From: Heliopora coerulea | Taxonomy: Eukaryota > Cnidaria > Anthozoa > Scleralcyonacea > Helioporidae | Assembly: GCA_030142905.1 (NCBI GenBank) | Contig: JASJOG010000116.1 | Span: forward strand, 806,001 to 870,000 | Length of the DNA stretch: 64,000 nucleotides | Direction: 5' to 3' | Shown: positions 36,301 through 48,770 of the stretch, in pieces | How positions within the stretch are numbered: the first letter of the stretch is position 1 | Layout: the number at the start of each line of letters is the position of its first letter | The notes under the pieces: model-generated | Databases searched by the model: none | What the model saw: the letters and a program-made list of their open reading frames with translations, nothing else | What the model was told of the DNA's origin: nothing | Translations under genes and position numbers: made by a program

Positions 36301-37969
36301 AGTTGACTGATTTAAAACACTTGAGACTTGAATGTGGTGGCTCAATACCAGACACTGGATTACTGCTTTCATTTTTCTCACTGAAGAAGTATGAACAGTT
36401 GATAAATATTTTTAAAAAATACATGTTTACTAGATATAAATATAGGTGTTCTGGTCAGAAGTATTAAAAACCTAACATGCCACTGATTTGCTTTTTGTGT
36501 AGGCTTGTTCATTTGGAGTTGATAATGTTTCGAGTTCCAGACACAATTGGTGAGGCCTTAGTGGCATTACCTTTATTAAAATCTCTATCCATATGGCCAG
36601 ACACTCAGGATGAGCAGGTAATTAATTCCCTTCATTAAGTCTCATGTTCAAATTAATTCTACATTTTTCAAGATTTGGTGGTCAATTTTTTAATTGTAGT
36701 GGGACTGAGAAACATTCTGAAAAAGGCTGGAAATCGTGTGATTAAATTTCCCAGCTTATTTGGAAAATTTTACTGACAATTGCATGTTTAAGATTCCTTG
36801 GATTTTTCCAAATAATTTATTGTATGAGAATAATCATTGTATGGTGTTTTTTTGCACTATGGTTAAACCTGCAGTAAAATTTTTTAATTGTAATTATACA
36901 GTTGGCAAATTTTGTCTTATGATTTGCAGCCTTTGTCAGAGTGTTTTCTCATCTCATAGCTAACCCCTTGGGATGACATGGGGACATGTTTAAGCTATAT
37001 GAGGGTCTACTTTATGATCAACCATTCCAGCTGTTTGTTGTGCAATTCAAGAACACAGCAAAAATACTGCATGCTAAATCTTGATTTAAATTAATATGAT
37101 TAATTCACAAACCATTAAATTACCCTACAGAAGTATATGAGTACAACCTGTCTGAGCATCTGTCTTAGAGTGTCTCATTGAGGCTGTGGGTAGTGGTGCT
37201 ATCTGTGTGACAATTTGTTGGTTCAAATGCCCGAGGGATTCATTACAATTGTACCCTTGCCCAAGTTGAAGCTATGACAAGCTAAATTTACTGTGTACAG
37301 TCCCAATATTTTGTATTTGTCTTTAATATTGTGTGAAGGTGAAAAAGTTTTTTCCAAATTGCTTTCCTCCCATATTTCCACTAATTGAACGGTAATGTAT
37401 ATACAAGAGGTCTGTACCTATACTGTCAGTTGGATATTAGTTCTTTAAAATCATTCATGAAGTCTGGGAGCAATTATTGATTGACTGCATATGGACTTAT
37501 TACTAATGGTAGTTTTTACTTGCATTTTCAGTTGGCAGTTACAAACTGTTTTTTTTATCCAAAGCTAAAATATGATGACAGTTTTTTTGGTGCTTGTTTA
37601 CTTTTTTTAAAGGGTCCTTGTGTGAATACAAATTGTCTCTCAGCTGTAAGTTGCCTTAAACACCTTCAGCTCTTAGACTGGGGAGTGTTAACAGATGAAG
37701 AACCAGATCAAGACCTTACCAGAAATTACTTTGCCTACTGTGAAAATCTTGCAAAAAGTAACCAGCCAACAGTATTGTTTTCAAAAGAAATTCAGCTTGC
37801 TCAGAATCTATCAGAGGTGGTGTCAACTAAACAGGACATAGGAACAGGCCATATAATGCTTTCAGCCCCACAACTCAAGAAATATTTGTCCAAGATGTTA
37901 TCTATGACATACATCAGAGTTTTCCCTGTTCCTGCATATTCAGTGCAAAGACTTTATTTTCTTTTGTAA
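33307..37969 (+). CDS. PHD-type zinc finger and leucine-rich-repeat protein (unnamed)
   Basis: I do not recognise a named ortholog. Exons joined in phase: 33307-33341 (ATG in an exon opening at about 33296), 33446-33602, 34004-34055, 34152-34192 (weak acceptor), 34530-34616, 34685-34833, 35376-35432, 35725-35881, 35956-36063, 36282-36388, 36503-36617, 37613-37969. Residues 19-68 form a C4HC3 PHD-like finger: Cys19, Cys23, Cys35, Cys38, His43, Cys46, Cys65, Cys68. A short WKRVSFNGVLVTNWDMAEKW segment looks like the end of an F-box-like helix, but this is weak. At least six leucine-rich repeats follow (NMEHLKHLDFG, NLKELRLRA, LKQLNSLELGDC, LTDLKHLRLECGG, LKKLVHLELIMF, LPLLKSLSIW, LKHLQLLDWG). 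The tail of about 80 residues has no known domain. The last acceptor could instead be at 37531, adding 27 codons in frame. PHD + F-box + LRR recalls KDM2/FBXL19, but neither a CXXC nor a JmjC domain was seen; a substrate-receptor role is inference. Confidence 0.65.
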
Positions 37970-38806
37970 AGTTTTTGTTTTCTCTAACAATTTAAGTTGG
38001 CTAAAAATTTAATGACAGCTTTAATTTAAATTCTAGTTTTGATCATGGTGATTGAGATCAATATTTGTTTCATGGATAAGTTAACTAAAGGCATCATAAT
38101 TTTCACTTTTGCTATATACAGTGAAAACAAAAATAATCCATTTTAGATCCCACAGTTATTAATAATTAATCTCCTATAGAGTGATCATGGTTTGGTGCTT
38201 TTAAATTACTCTGAGTATTAGTGATAGAAGATGCAATTCTTGAGAAGTTTGAACTAAAGTATTTTTTTTTCCTAACATGGAATTGAAAAGTGTGAACTCT
38301 CTCAATGCATTTATTCTGGTTTGTGTTGTTTTCACCTTCATCTTCTTTACCTCACCTACTGTTTCAATCTGATATATTGTCTAGTTATTGGCATGTGTGT
38401 TTTACTCATTAACTAAAATCTTGATTGTAATTTGGGGCCAAAACTTACCTTAAAGGCTTAAAACTAACCCTAAATTCTAACACTAATAAGGAAAAGCAAA
38501 AATCTTAAAAATTAACGGTTAATTTTTTGCCAAAATCCTAAAATTTAATCCAAAACCTTTGTGGGTGTAGGGGGGTAGGGCTAGCTAAAACAACATCTGA
38601 GAGATGGTTAGTGCGGACCAGCAGGAACGGTGGGGATTTCTTGGGGGTCAAATAATTACTATCGCGCAGTTGCTTATGGGTAGCTTGAGGAAACTGGTTA
38701 TATCGACGACGACCCGGTTAGCACGAGGAAGCAGTTGTAACGTATTCACTTTCGTTTTCGTTTTTCAATATTCACTGCGTGTTATTGAAAACATTGAGTT
38801 TACACA
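37970..38806. other. Intergenic region between PHD-LRR and matrin-finger genes
   Basis: The region holds the 3' UTR of the PHD-LRR gene and the promoter/5' UTR of the matrin-finger gene. GC content rises after about 38590, as expected near a transcription start. No other gene is seen. Confidence 0.5.
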
Positions 38807-41800
38807 ATGTCTGGATTCAGTCCTTTTGGCTTAAGTGCTCTTGGTTCGATGAGCACGCTTGGAAATCTAGCTCAGTCTGCCCAAAGGCTCGATCGACTCA
38901 ATGACTTGATGTCGTCAAGAAACCAGAACTCAAATTGGAATCGAGACAAACAAAGAAGATCTCTCGACGACGATTTTTTCGGAGGTGGTAGTATGATAGG
39001 TGGAGGAAGTAGCCGGAATAGAAGATCCCTTTCACCTCCCAGGGTAAATACGAGAGACTCGACATCTCTCTAACGTTTTCTGTATCTTTTCTCATGCTCA
39101 GCTGCAGACATCTGGGTGATTGTTTTTACTGTTCATGTGCACTTACAAATTTTGTTTATTGAAAAGCGACTTTACTCAGCTTATTCCTTATCTCTGTGAT
39201 CTGTCTGTTTGCTCATCCACAGTACTAGTCCTTCTGGATCCAGTGCTTCCTTATACCTTTGTATGTAACCGAGACATGACTTTTCTCAAATCATTTCTTT
39301 TTCTTTATCGCACCCCTTGCCTTTTTCGAAAGTTAAAAAAGGCTATGTTGCTTCTCTGGTATAAATTCTTTTCGAAAAGTCTTCTCATTAGTTTTCTATG
39401 TACATTTTCTACCTACTTTGAATATCAGAGTAATGTTATTTTTAGGCTGAATGGCCAGCTGAAGCCCGCTTCTAATGAACAATGAGCATAAAACATACCA
39501 GGGGTTAATACGGGATTTGACATTGTCACTAAAGGATCTCAACGTGCTTTTGAAAGAATCTTCCTTTTATCCAAAAGTTACTCTCTGTGGACTCATTAAG
39601 CAGCAGAAACTAGCAGGAGTGACAGCTTTTAGCCAATGGAAATAGCAACTTTATTGCTACTTGGCTGTCCAGTTGATGGGTTATTGAGAGCTATGATACT
39701 TCTGATTTTATCCAACTTTCTTTTTACCAATTTTTACTTGTTCTAAATGTCTGCCTTGTTTTTCATAATGTCTTTGTTTTGGTATACCTCTGGCAATTAT
39801 GATTGAATCTGGCCACTGAGAAACACTGCATAATTTTGTAATGCTGTCCTTATTAGCCCCTGAAAATCATTGTATGCCTGCTTTGATATAAAATGAAGAT
39901 GAGAGCCCAGCTCAAAATTCGGAGATGTAATGTCATCATTCAGGAATAGACAGAAACACACGAATAAAGTTTAATAGAAGTTTAATGCCTGCTTTATTTT
40001 AACCTTTCAAGAAACTGAAATCAATCGAAAACTTCTTGTCCTAAAATGGTTATAAACCCTGATATAACCTAGCAGTATTACCAAATGTCTTTTTTTAATG
40101 TTGACTTCAATAGCATTTTGATCGTGATGACAGACGCAACAGTAGACGTGATAGAGGAAACCAAAGAAGAAGTCGCGGAAGTGACAGTTTTGGATCATCT
40201 GGTGGGGCAGGGATCTTGGGTGCTGCTCCAAACTTAAACGATGTGCCAGGTTCTTCATTATCAGGTTGGCATGCTTGATACATGCTCCTTTACAATGGAT
40301 ACTGCTTCAGTCCAGTTGTGTTTTTGTTTATCAAAAGTTGTAAGTCATTCTGTGCTAATGTTGTGTGGAACAGGATTTCCAAAGACTTGAGTACTTTTAG
40401 GATGGTTTTTTATGAAAAGAAATGGTTGACATTAAACGGTGATGGAAGTGCCTTGTTGCAAGTGTTTAATGGTGTTGAATCTTTACAAAAATAACTGCTA
40501 ATGGTCGATCTTATATGAAGTTGATTCAGGCTATAAAATGTAGTTGATCTGTCAATCAGGCCTTGAAGTTAAAACTAATGTGCAGTGGCTGTTTTCATTC
40601 ATATGAATTCCATGGTTAGTCTTTTTTGTGATTTTGAAGCTACTGATGTTTAATCAGATTTCCATATGTGTATACTTACATAATTACGATAAACTTAAAA
40701 CATCATCATGGCTTAGCCATGAAAATACTGAACTTCAAGGCCTGTATTTTGCTCTCTCTCCCATTGTTGTATCATTGTTTGGCAAATAAATGCTGTCAAA
40801 CCACAGATTCTCATACCTGATGGAGAAAGCAGTCACAAACCATTCTAGTTGGGTTTTGTTTTTTTTTGTTTTGTTTTTTCTTGAGAAGTAGTGTTCACTT
40901 CTGGTGGTAGGTATATTTCTTTATTTTTGTCGATTGATGCCAAGAAGCTTAATATATACTTTATAGATGATGTCTTTAAATCTGAAATTTACTTTGTCTG
41001 CCATCCTGTTGTTACGGTTACAATACAATCTTGCTGTATTCTTGGTAAAAGAAAGATGTTGCTATATTTCAGCTCAACACTTGCTACAGGTGTGAAATGA
41101 ATTAAAATTTGTTTCTGTTTCCTAAGGCCTAGGTGATCTTGGAGGCTTTGGTCGTTCCAACTCATGGAATGATCGTGGTGGTGGTAGTGGTGTTTCACAG
41201 TTGAACTCTCAAACTCAGCAACTGTTGAACATGATGCAGACTCAGCAGTTGCTTGCAGCTGTTCAGGCTCAAGCAAATTTAGCCAACTCAGGCCCTCCTA
41301 GCTTGATGCAAGGTCAGCCCAACCAAGGTTTCTCTAGGCAAGGTGGTAGAAATTTGAATCAAAGGAACTACCAGGATCGCTATAGTAGAAATGACCGTCC
41401 TCACTATGGAGCCCAGAGGCACAGAGATGACAGAAAGAGAAAGTCATCTCCACCACGAAATCCAATCTCAAAGCGAGAACGTCGGGAAAACAATTCCCAA
41501 CCCACAAGGTTGGTGAAAACAGAATTCCACAAATTTTCATATGCAGGTTACCATAAAACTGCTTTGTTTATGCTATGCCAGAATTTACAACTTTTGTTAA
41601 CTGGAAAGCTTTTGTTTAGTTACATCAGAAGTTAATCATGATGGCATTACTGGTAGATTACAAATTTTTATATATCTTAGCATCATTCTGGTTTCTGCAA
41701 ACGTATTTCCTGTGATTGTAAGGTTCACTTCTGTTCAGTGTGTAATGCCACAGAGTGCTAGTTATCAGTTAGTTAATACTTTTTGGGAAACTTATTACCT

Positions 41801-44800
41801 ATCAAGGGGAATAAATAATTCATGGTTCTGGCTGGTTGTATGTCATTGGACAAGAAATACCCAACCATAATCAAGAGCTTGTGTTGCAAGGTTTGCAGCA
41901 TATGTGTATTACTAGTTATTTTTTTTTCATACACCTGACCTTTAATTAAATTGAAAAGTGTCAGGCTGTACCACTTAAGTAGGTGATTGTGAGTATAGGC
42001 AGGCATGGAGGCAGCCAGGTTGGAAGGTCTTAGAATGAGGTATGATGTTAGTGTTAAACACACTGTATCAAAGACAAGCACATATTTATGTGTAAGGTTA
42101 GTGATCTAGTAGCCAAGTTGATGTTCATACATGTTATACGAAAGTTTTTGAAGTGGTGAAAACAAACTGATGTTTAGTTGTGATGTTGCTTAACAGTCAT
42201 GGCTGTCAAAAGGTGATTGTATTATGATATCTTTTGTGCATGGAGGAAAATTGATAGATTATTAAAGTTAGATTTATTTAACTGTATGTGAGAACAAAAT
42301 AAGTGGTGAATAACTGTCAAAAGGATTTTTTATTTATTCCTGTGAACAAAATTCTCTGAACAGTATACCAGTTATAGGTTGTAAGATGTGAATGTTTTTT
42401 TTAGTCATCTTTTCTATGCAGCAGCTGTCTAGGGTGTGTTTGTGAGCTTAGCTTGCAGTGATACAGTCATTATCTCAAGAGCAATACCCAACTATTTGCA
42501 GGCAGTGGCACAGTTAATTCCTGTCTTAGACAGGTACTTTCAACATGGTCCAACTGGCATATTTTCATTGGAGAAAAATTACCTGTATTGGTCATGTGGC
42601 TATGTTCAATGCCATTCTGTTGTCATAAAAGCTGTTGTAAATCTTGTGTTGTGCTGTCTTTTGTTCAAGTGATGGATCAGTGAAAAATTTTAAGACTGTG
42701 CAAACTTCACATCTGTTCAGCCAGCTGTGAGAAATTTAGTGACTTAAGAGCTTTCTTAATCTGCTTAGACTGATACTTCAAATAACTGAGTATAATCCAA
42801 CAGAAGTGTGGAAATCATTTGGGATCTGATCAGGAACACCAAAAAAAAAAAAAATCTCTACTATTCCAGTATAGATTATAATCTCATTGTTACCTTGCCA
42901 ATTTTGCTAATCAATAGTCATGACTGATTGATAAATGTGTTAGTTGTTGTTTAAGAACTATTGACATGGTACTGGTAGACAAAAGAAATATTGGAACAAG
43001 GTTAGACAGATGTTTATTTAGTTTACTGTGAAAAATCACCTGTTAGGTCTGAGAAAAAGGAGCAGAGTTCTAAGAAGACAGTGGCTAAAACTGACAAGGA
43101 CAGTGCTAAAAAAGATACCATAAAAGAGAAAGAGAGCAAAACAGCCAAAGGTATGTGAAAAGGTTCACAAGACATTTTGTGTTATGTGAGTGCTAGGTCT
43201 CAAGTAGGCACACATGTTACTTTTCAAACTTTCTGAGTTTACCAGAATCTTTAATTTATTTACTGTTAATTTTGTTCACTTACTCTTTTCATTAGAAACC
43301 AAAGATCAAGATAAAAAAACAGAAGATGGTGCTGAGGAAGAAAATGTCCCATCAGAGAATGCTGCTGGTGAGGACATTCCTGCATTGGTGTCAGCTAATT
43401 TTGACGGCAAACGTTACTGGTGTTCCTTGTGTAAGATTGTTTGTTTGAAGTCAAAGGTGAGGTTGTGTCTTTTAACCCTACCAGATGTCAAAATATTAAA
43501 TAAGTGCCTTTGTATGGCAGCTCTAATTGACCCATAGTGGTGTGTAAGTAATAGTGTTGGTTTATCATCAATCCGTTTAGATTCAAAAAATATGCTTTAA
43601 AAGATTTGCCATATTATCAACGTTTCTGTGAACACTATTCTGTGTCTGGTAACTACTTAATTTGACGGACTTGACTTATACACAGGGTATTGTAAAAATC
43701 ATATTTCGGGTCAAAAAACAAGGGGTCGACTTATATCCTGGGTTGACTTGTATGCCAGGAAATACAGTAATAATATATAGAATGGTTTTCCATGTTTGTA
43801 AACTATTGAACAAACACTTTGGATGTGTTTAGACTTTCAAAAAGCTGAAATCACTCACCTCTGGCTCATATTTCTGCTGCAATTTGCTCAAGTTTATTGA
43901 CATCCTGCTTCCTTACACCACAATTTGTAAATCTCTGAAACCATTTTATATTTCAATGAAAATAGGCTGATAGTTTTTAATTGTTGACTACACTTTACAT
44001 TATTGTGTCTTATGGGGTGTTCACATTTTTCTATGTAGAACATCTATAAGCATTATCTCAGCAAACGTCATGTCAAAGCAGCCATTGAAGCTCAGGGAAA
44101 GAAATTTGATCCTGAAATTATGAAGGTAACAAGAGGCCATTTTATGCTAATTGTATTAATTTTGTACCTCCAGAGCATCTATCATCTTTAACCCATAAAT
44201 GGGCTAGGGTACACATAATTTTATGCCAGACAATTTTACTCATGAAAGGGAATGAGCCTTGCCCCTCAGTTATCAGCCCTCTCCTTAACTGCTATGAAGA
44301 CTCACTTTTACCCTAGAAGCACTTTCTTCATAAATAGATTATGCAATCTTTCCTCACCAGTGCTCATTGCTGGACATGAGCAGTAAGGTATGATGGTATG
44401 ACTGGAGCATTCCTGATGTGAAGTACGTATCAATGCTAGTCCTTCATATCATGACGAATTTTATTGACCTAATCTCACCATTAAATGGTAATGTTTATCC
44501 AAAAGTTTGCTTCTTTGCACCTCATCTTGACTTGTACAGTTTCAGCACACCCAGTCCTGAGTTAGGTTCCTCACAAGTGTAGCTTTGATAGTTAGTCATG
44601 GAAGCCAAACTAGGGCACTTCTTCTGGGCACTTCAAGTCATTCCTTTGTGAAAGAGCTTTGCAGGAGTAGTTGCAAAGTTGGAGTAGTCAGTTGTGACCA
44701 GCAGACTAGCTAGTTCACTGTTATCTGCTTCATATTTTTATTTTCAAACACAGGTGCAAGAGGCTGGGTCAGAAAGTGCTGGAAAAGAGGATTCTAAATC

Positions 44801-47800
44801 ACAGGACATCACCAAGTTGTTGAAATATGTTTGCAATACAAGAAAGATTGCGAGGAAGGAAGATAATGATGTGTATATATCATCACAGACTGAGTGCACT
44901 GTGAAGATATCTGATTTTGCTGCCAAACAAGATTTCATGGGTACTCTAATATAATGATTGTAATCTATTCACTAATTCATGATCACTGAGGCATTAATGT
45001 TACCTAATGATGCTCACCATGTTCACTTTATTGGCCTTAGAAGTATTCATTCATCATAGATTATTTGACTATTGATTGTACTTTCCCTGAGTATTTTACA
45101 GAAGTTATTATATTTTGTCTTCCAACAAGGTCTTATATTTTAGCATACGGAAAGTGTTTTGAATTACAGTTAAAGCTGCGATACATTTGTTAGTTGTCCA
45201 TTGCTAAGATTTTTCACATTTTAATTTCTCTTTTGCTTCAATCCAACAATTTTGTTAACTAGGTTCAGAGTTTGTGAAAGCAATTTCTGGCTTCAAGTGC
45301 CAACTTTGTAAAGTATTTTTGCGTTCTGGCCATGATGTCCTTCAACACATCCAAGGGAAACGACATAAGAGCAACTATGAGGTGAGGGTCTCACTCTAGG
45401 CAGTGATTTCATATTCTGGTACATGTTTTCGACCATAGGCAAGGTTTAAAGGCTTTAGACCTATCAGTATGTCTAGCACACTAAAATACATTGTATATTG
45501 GAATAAATAAAAAAACTCCCTTCGTTTCAATTTACTGGCTTGTTAGAAAACATTACACTTCCATGTTATTTCACCAATTCCATACCGTAGTTTTGAACGT
45601 ACACTGAGGTGGATTTAGAGGGTACAAGACGGGCCTGCGCCCCCATACATTTTTCCTCCGGCAACTAATTTGTTAAGCGGGTGATTCTTGACTACGAAAA
45701 TTCTGTTATAATAACCCAAAATGTCATTAGAGTTCAAATAGTGTACGCTGGAATTTATGCTGATGGAGCAGTACTTCATCGATCATGCGATGAAGTAACT
45801 TACATGACCGCGTTTTAAGATTTTAATCCTGCGACTGTTTACTTAATGAATTGCGATGGCGTTCTCGCAGTCACTTACGGATCGGCATAGATCGAGATTC
45901 CGATGATGTTGCACCGTGTAAGCGCGATACAACTTTGATGGTTGATAATGATGTAAATGTTTACATTTGTCATTTAATTTGGCTGAAAAACTGCCGCAGA
46001 AGACTTTTTTGTAAATTAAAACTCGCAAGATACAATTTCCAATCCCTCCTTTCCAGGATTCTTCGATCCGCCGCTGGTACAAGTAACTTTTGTGTTGTGA
46101 TATTAATTTTAAATATATTTTTGAAAGGAGTATCTCAAGCACCATTCAACCTACCCAGACACCCAGCTTCAAGTGAATAAGAACCTGGTAGAAATCCTGG
46201 AGAAACAAGAAGGAAAAGATGTGCTGCTGTTTGAAATAAAGAATGATGAACCAGTTGATGGTGCGCAAAAAGCAGAAGAAACGGAGGAGAACTGCAGTAT
46301 GGAAGAAAACTTGGACGAGGTTTGTTTATTTATTTGTTGTATACAATAGTTACGACTACTAGTGGATGACTAAAGGTTTAAGCTGAACGAGTGATATTGA
46401 AATCCATTATCCACAATGAAATGTATACCTGTATGTATTCATACACATACGTTACATATATATCAAGGCGATAGACATTCACTTAGTAATGTTGGATGGA
46501 CACAATGTTATTTGGTAATTTTTAACAACAAATTTTGTGGTATATTATTGGCACTTAAAAGCAAATGGCAACCTCTAGTTCAATCGTCATTCCAACACTC
46601 TGCTTACTTGTAAGTTTTTCTGTCAAATTTCAACAAAACATGTGTTAAAGCAGTAAGGTGCTTTTCTTCCAGGATGATGCGGCCGCATACAATATGGATG
46701 ATTTCGACCCGGCAGATGACTCTAAACTCGACGAAGATTCCAATCTTGCTGAGGATTCAGCAGTCCAGGATGATTCAGTTATGGAAGAAAGTGGAATATC
46801 ACAACCACCCCACGGTAATGAGGAAGAAACGGAAGAAGAGGTTGAAAAAAGTTTGCTTCGTGAGGACGAAGAGAAAGAGGACGACGAGGCCCAAGATGAA
46901 GATGTAGATGAAGATGGTCAGGAAGAACAACTGCTGATGACACCAGAAGAGAAGGTATAAAATAGAGCAATGGTGGTGAATTGTTGTCCCTTTAAAAATT
47001 TGCAGTGGAATCTCTTCCCACAAATGATTCATTATTGTACTTTGTTAATGTTGTTAAAGTTGCTTAATGTAAAAGCAGATGGTGTGTTATGTTTTCAATG
47101 CTGGTTTCACTGCTGTAGTTGCTTGAAGCACGTGTTGGGAGTTGTCATGTTCACAACGCTAACTATAAATATAGCTGTAAATATACCCCACATACTGGTC
47201 ACCCGATTCCTCACAAATGGTCTACGTGATAAAACCCGGGGGAGGCTATGGTGGTGGCATGATCTCACATTCTTTTGGGACAGTCCGCCCATTCCGGAAA
47301 TCCTGGCGGGACGTTTGGCTATAGGGCAAAGTAGTTGAGGAATATTAGGTCATCTGACGACTGTCATAAATAGCAATTTTACTCAGTGCTCTAGTAATTC
47401 TGAGAATCACTTTTCCTTCGTGATTAAGTCCAACATACGTGATTTTAGAAATGCTCTTTTTTACGAGTTATGTCTTCAGTGGAAGGTCGAGCGTAGGTCG
47501 TTTTTTGAAAAATGTGATATTTCGTCAGTGATAGAATGTCGTGTTTCGCTAGAAATTATGTAGTTAAACAGTTTTTCTTAAAGTTCGTTGCTTCATTTTC
47601 CAGATACCGTTCTTGGAAACCTCTGAAACGAAACCAGAAGAAAGTACAACAAAGAAATCTGAAGAGATTACTAAGGAAGAAGCCGACCAAGAGGATGAAA
47701 AGGAAGTTCTGGAAAGTGCGTCAAATACATCTGACCATAGTCTCAAAGAGGAACAGGAAGAAGAAGCAGAAACACCAGTACAAGGGCGCCGTAGTACAAG

Positions 47801-48017
47801 AAGAGGACGTGGGCGTGGGCGAGGTGGCATCTCTCGAGCCACTCGTGGCAAGAACACGCGGAGGAATACACGGGCCACGAGAAATGCTGCCAAGAAGGTC
47901 GAGGAAGTTGCTGAGAGCGTCGAAGAACAGCCAAAAGAGACGAATGACGACATCGGGTTCATTGATGGTTTTGAAGTGATCGACGAAATTGTGGGAGGTG
48001 AAGAAGAAGAAGATTAG
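38807..48017 (+). CDS. Nuclear protein with two matrin/U1-type zinc fingers
   Basis: Eleven exons join in phase to about 771 residues: 38807-39043, 40114-40264, 41127-41508, 43047-43150, 43296-43456, 44039-44125, 44754-44940, 45263-45381, 46128-46319, 46673-46954, 47604-48017. The N-terminal ~255 residues are low complexity: Arg/Asp/Ser-rich runs, Gly patches and a Gln-rich stretch (QLNSQTQQLLNMMQTQQLL). A Lys/Arg-rich basic segment with KRKSSPP follows. Finger 1 is Cys334-x2-Cys337-x12-His350-x5-His356; finger 2 is Cys449-x2-Cys452-x12-His465-x5-His471, both followed by basic residues as in matrin/U1C-type fingers, which bind RNA or structured nucleic acid. The C-terminal third is very acidic, then RRSTRRGRGRGRGG (RGG-like), ending GFIDGFEVIDEIVGGEEEED. 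The architecture resembles ZNF638/matrin-3/CIZ1 nuclear-matrix proteins, but no RRM is present, so orthology is open. A role in nuclear RNA or chromatin organisation is inference. Confidence 0.85.
43655..43770. repeat. Repeat fragment with CGACTTATA motifs
   Basis: TTGACTTATACACAGGG, GGTCGACTTATATCCTGGG and GGTTGACTTGTATGCCAGG recur within about 100 bp and end in AAATACAGTA. The pattern resembles ends of pogo-like repeats seen in many animal genomes, but only one end is recognisable here, in an intron of the matrin-finger gene. Confidence 0.4.
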
Positions 48018-48614
48018 ACGGATGAAAGACATTTTTAACGGATTTGAAAATCAAGTAGTTTTTGTTGACCATAAACATTTGAACTAAAATAGTTGATGCG
48101 AAGCAATTTTACAACATTCAGTCATTTGATGTGAAGCCCAAAGAATCGTATATTGCAAGCTTAGATTTTCTGCGGTAAATTGTGTAGAGACACTAAATCG
48201 TCCGAAGCACATTTCCTTTTAAAAACGCATTATCTGTAGGTGTCAGACAGGAGTGTTTTATCAAATTGACCCGCTGTTTGACGTTATTAAATTGTAGTTC
48301 TGGGGTTGTCACCGCCAAAAGAGACTTTTGGTCGAGATGATCGGCTTCCCACAAGCCGTGTTTTTATCACCCATGATATGTACAGATAAATATACATCTT
48401 TCCTTTCAGTTTGAAGTAAAAAAAAAAAAGTTAAAGTTAACCCTGGGGAGACACCAATCTGTATGTTGTTAGGTTTTCGTGGTGTTCTTAAAACCCAACC
48501 TCGGACATTTGGGCCTTTTCCAAGCTCCGTCACTCTTCTTTCTACGTAATCGGTTAAGAATGTCAGTTCTTAATACGCACGGTATCAAGCTGTTTTCTCA
48601 GAAAAACTTTCTGA

Positions 48615-48687
48615 GTCCCTGACGGGAATCGAACCCGTAAACCTTCTGATCGCCGGTGAGACGCTCTAACCATTAAGCTACAAAGAC
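48615..48687 (-). other. tRNA-like sequence (pseudo-tRNA), minus copy
   Basis: Reading the minus strand, GTCTTTG pairs with 3' CAGGGAC (acceptor, with G-U pairs). GCTT..GAGC forms a D-arm with an A-box-like TAGCTTAATGG, and ACGGG/CCCGT forms a perfect T-arm with the B box GGTTCGATTCC. The anticodon arm is imperfect (TCTCA/TCAGA) and the loop CCGGCGA lacks the universal U33. It therefore looks tRNA-derived but probably not a functional decoding tRNA. Confidence 0.55.
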
Positions 48688-48697
48688 TCAGATCTGA

Positions 48698-48770
48698 GTC
48701 TTTGTAGCTTAATGGTTTGAGCGTCTCACCTGCGTTCAGAAGGTTTACTGGTTCGATTCCCGTCAGGGAC
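48698..48770 (+). other. tRNA-like sequence (pseudo-tRNA), plus copy
   Basis: This is an inverted duplicate of the 48615-48687 copy with a few changes: the T-stem is damaged (ACTGG against CCCGT), the D-loop has TTT for TTA, and the anticodon-loop region reads CCTGCGT. Both Pol III promoter boxes (TAGCTTAATGG and GGTTCGATTCC) remain. The accumulated mismatches argue that it is a pseudogene copy. Confidence 0.55.

Noticed and set aside
46799..47338. Overlapping frames on both strands near the acidic exon of the matrin-finger gene
   Set aside because: The coding frame is fixed by exon phases 46673-46954 and 47604-48017; the others are shadow frames or intronic sequence.
48615..48770. A pair of functional tRNA genes
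   Set aside because: Both loops lack U33, the anticodon stems contain mismatches and the plus copy has a damaged T-stem; I therefore list them as tRNA-like only.
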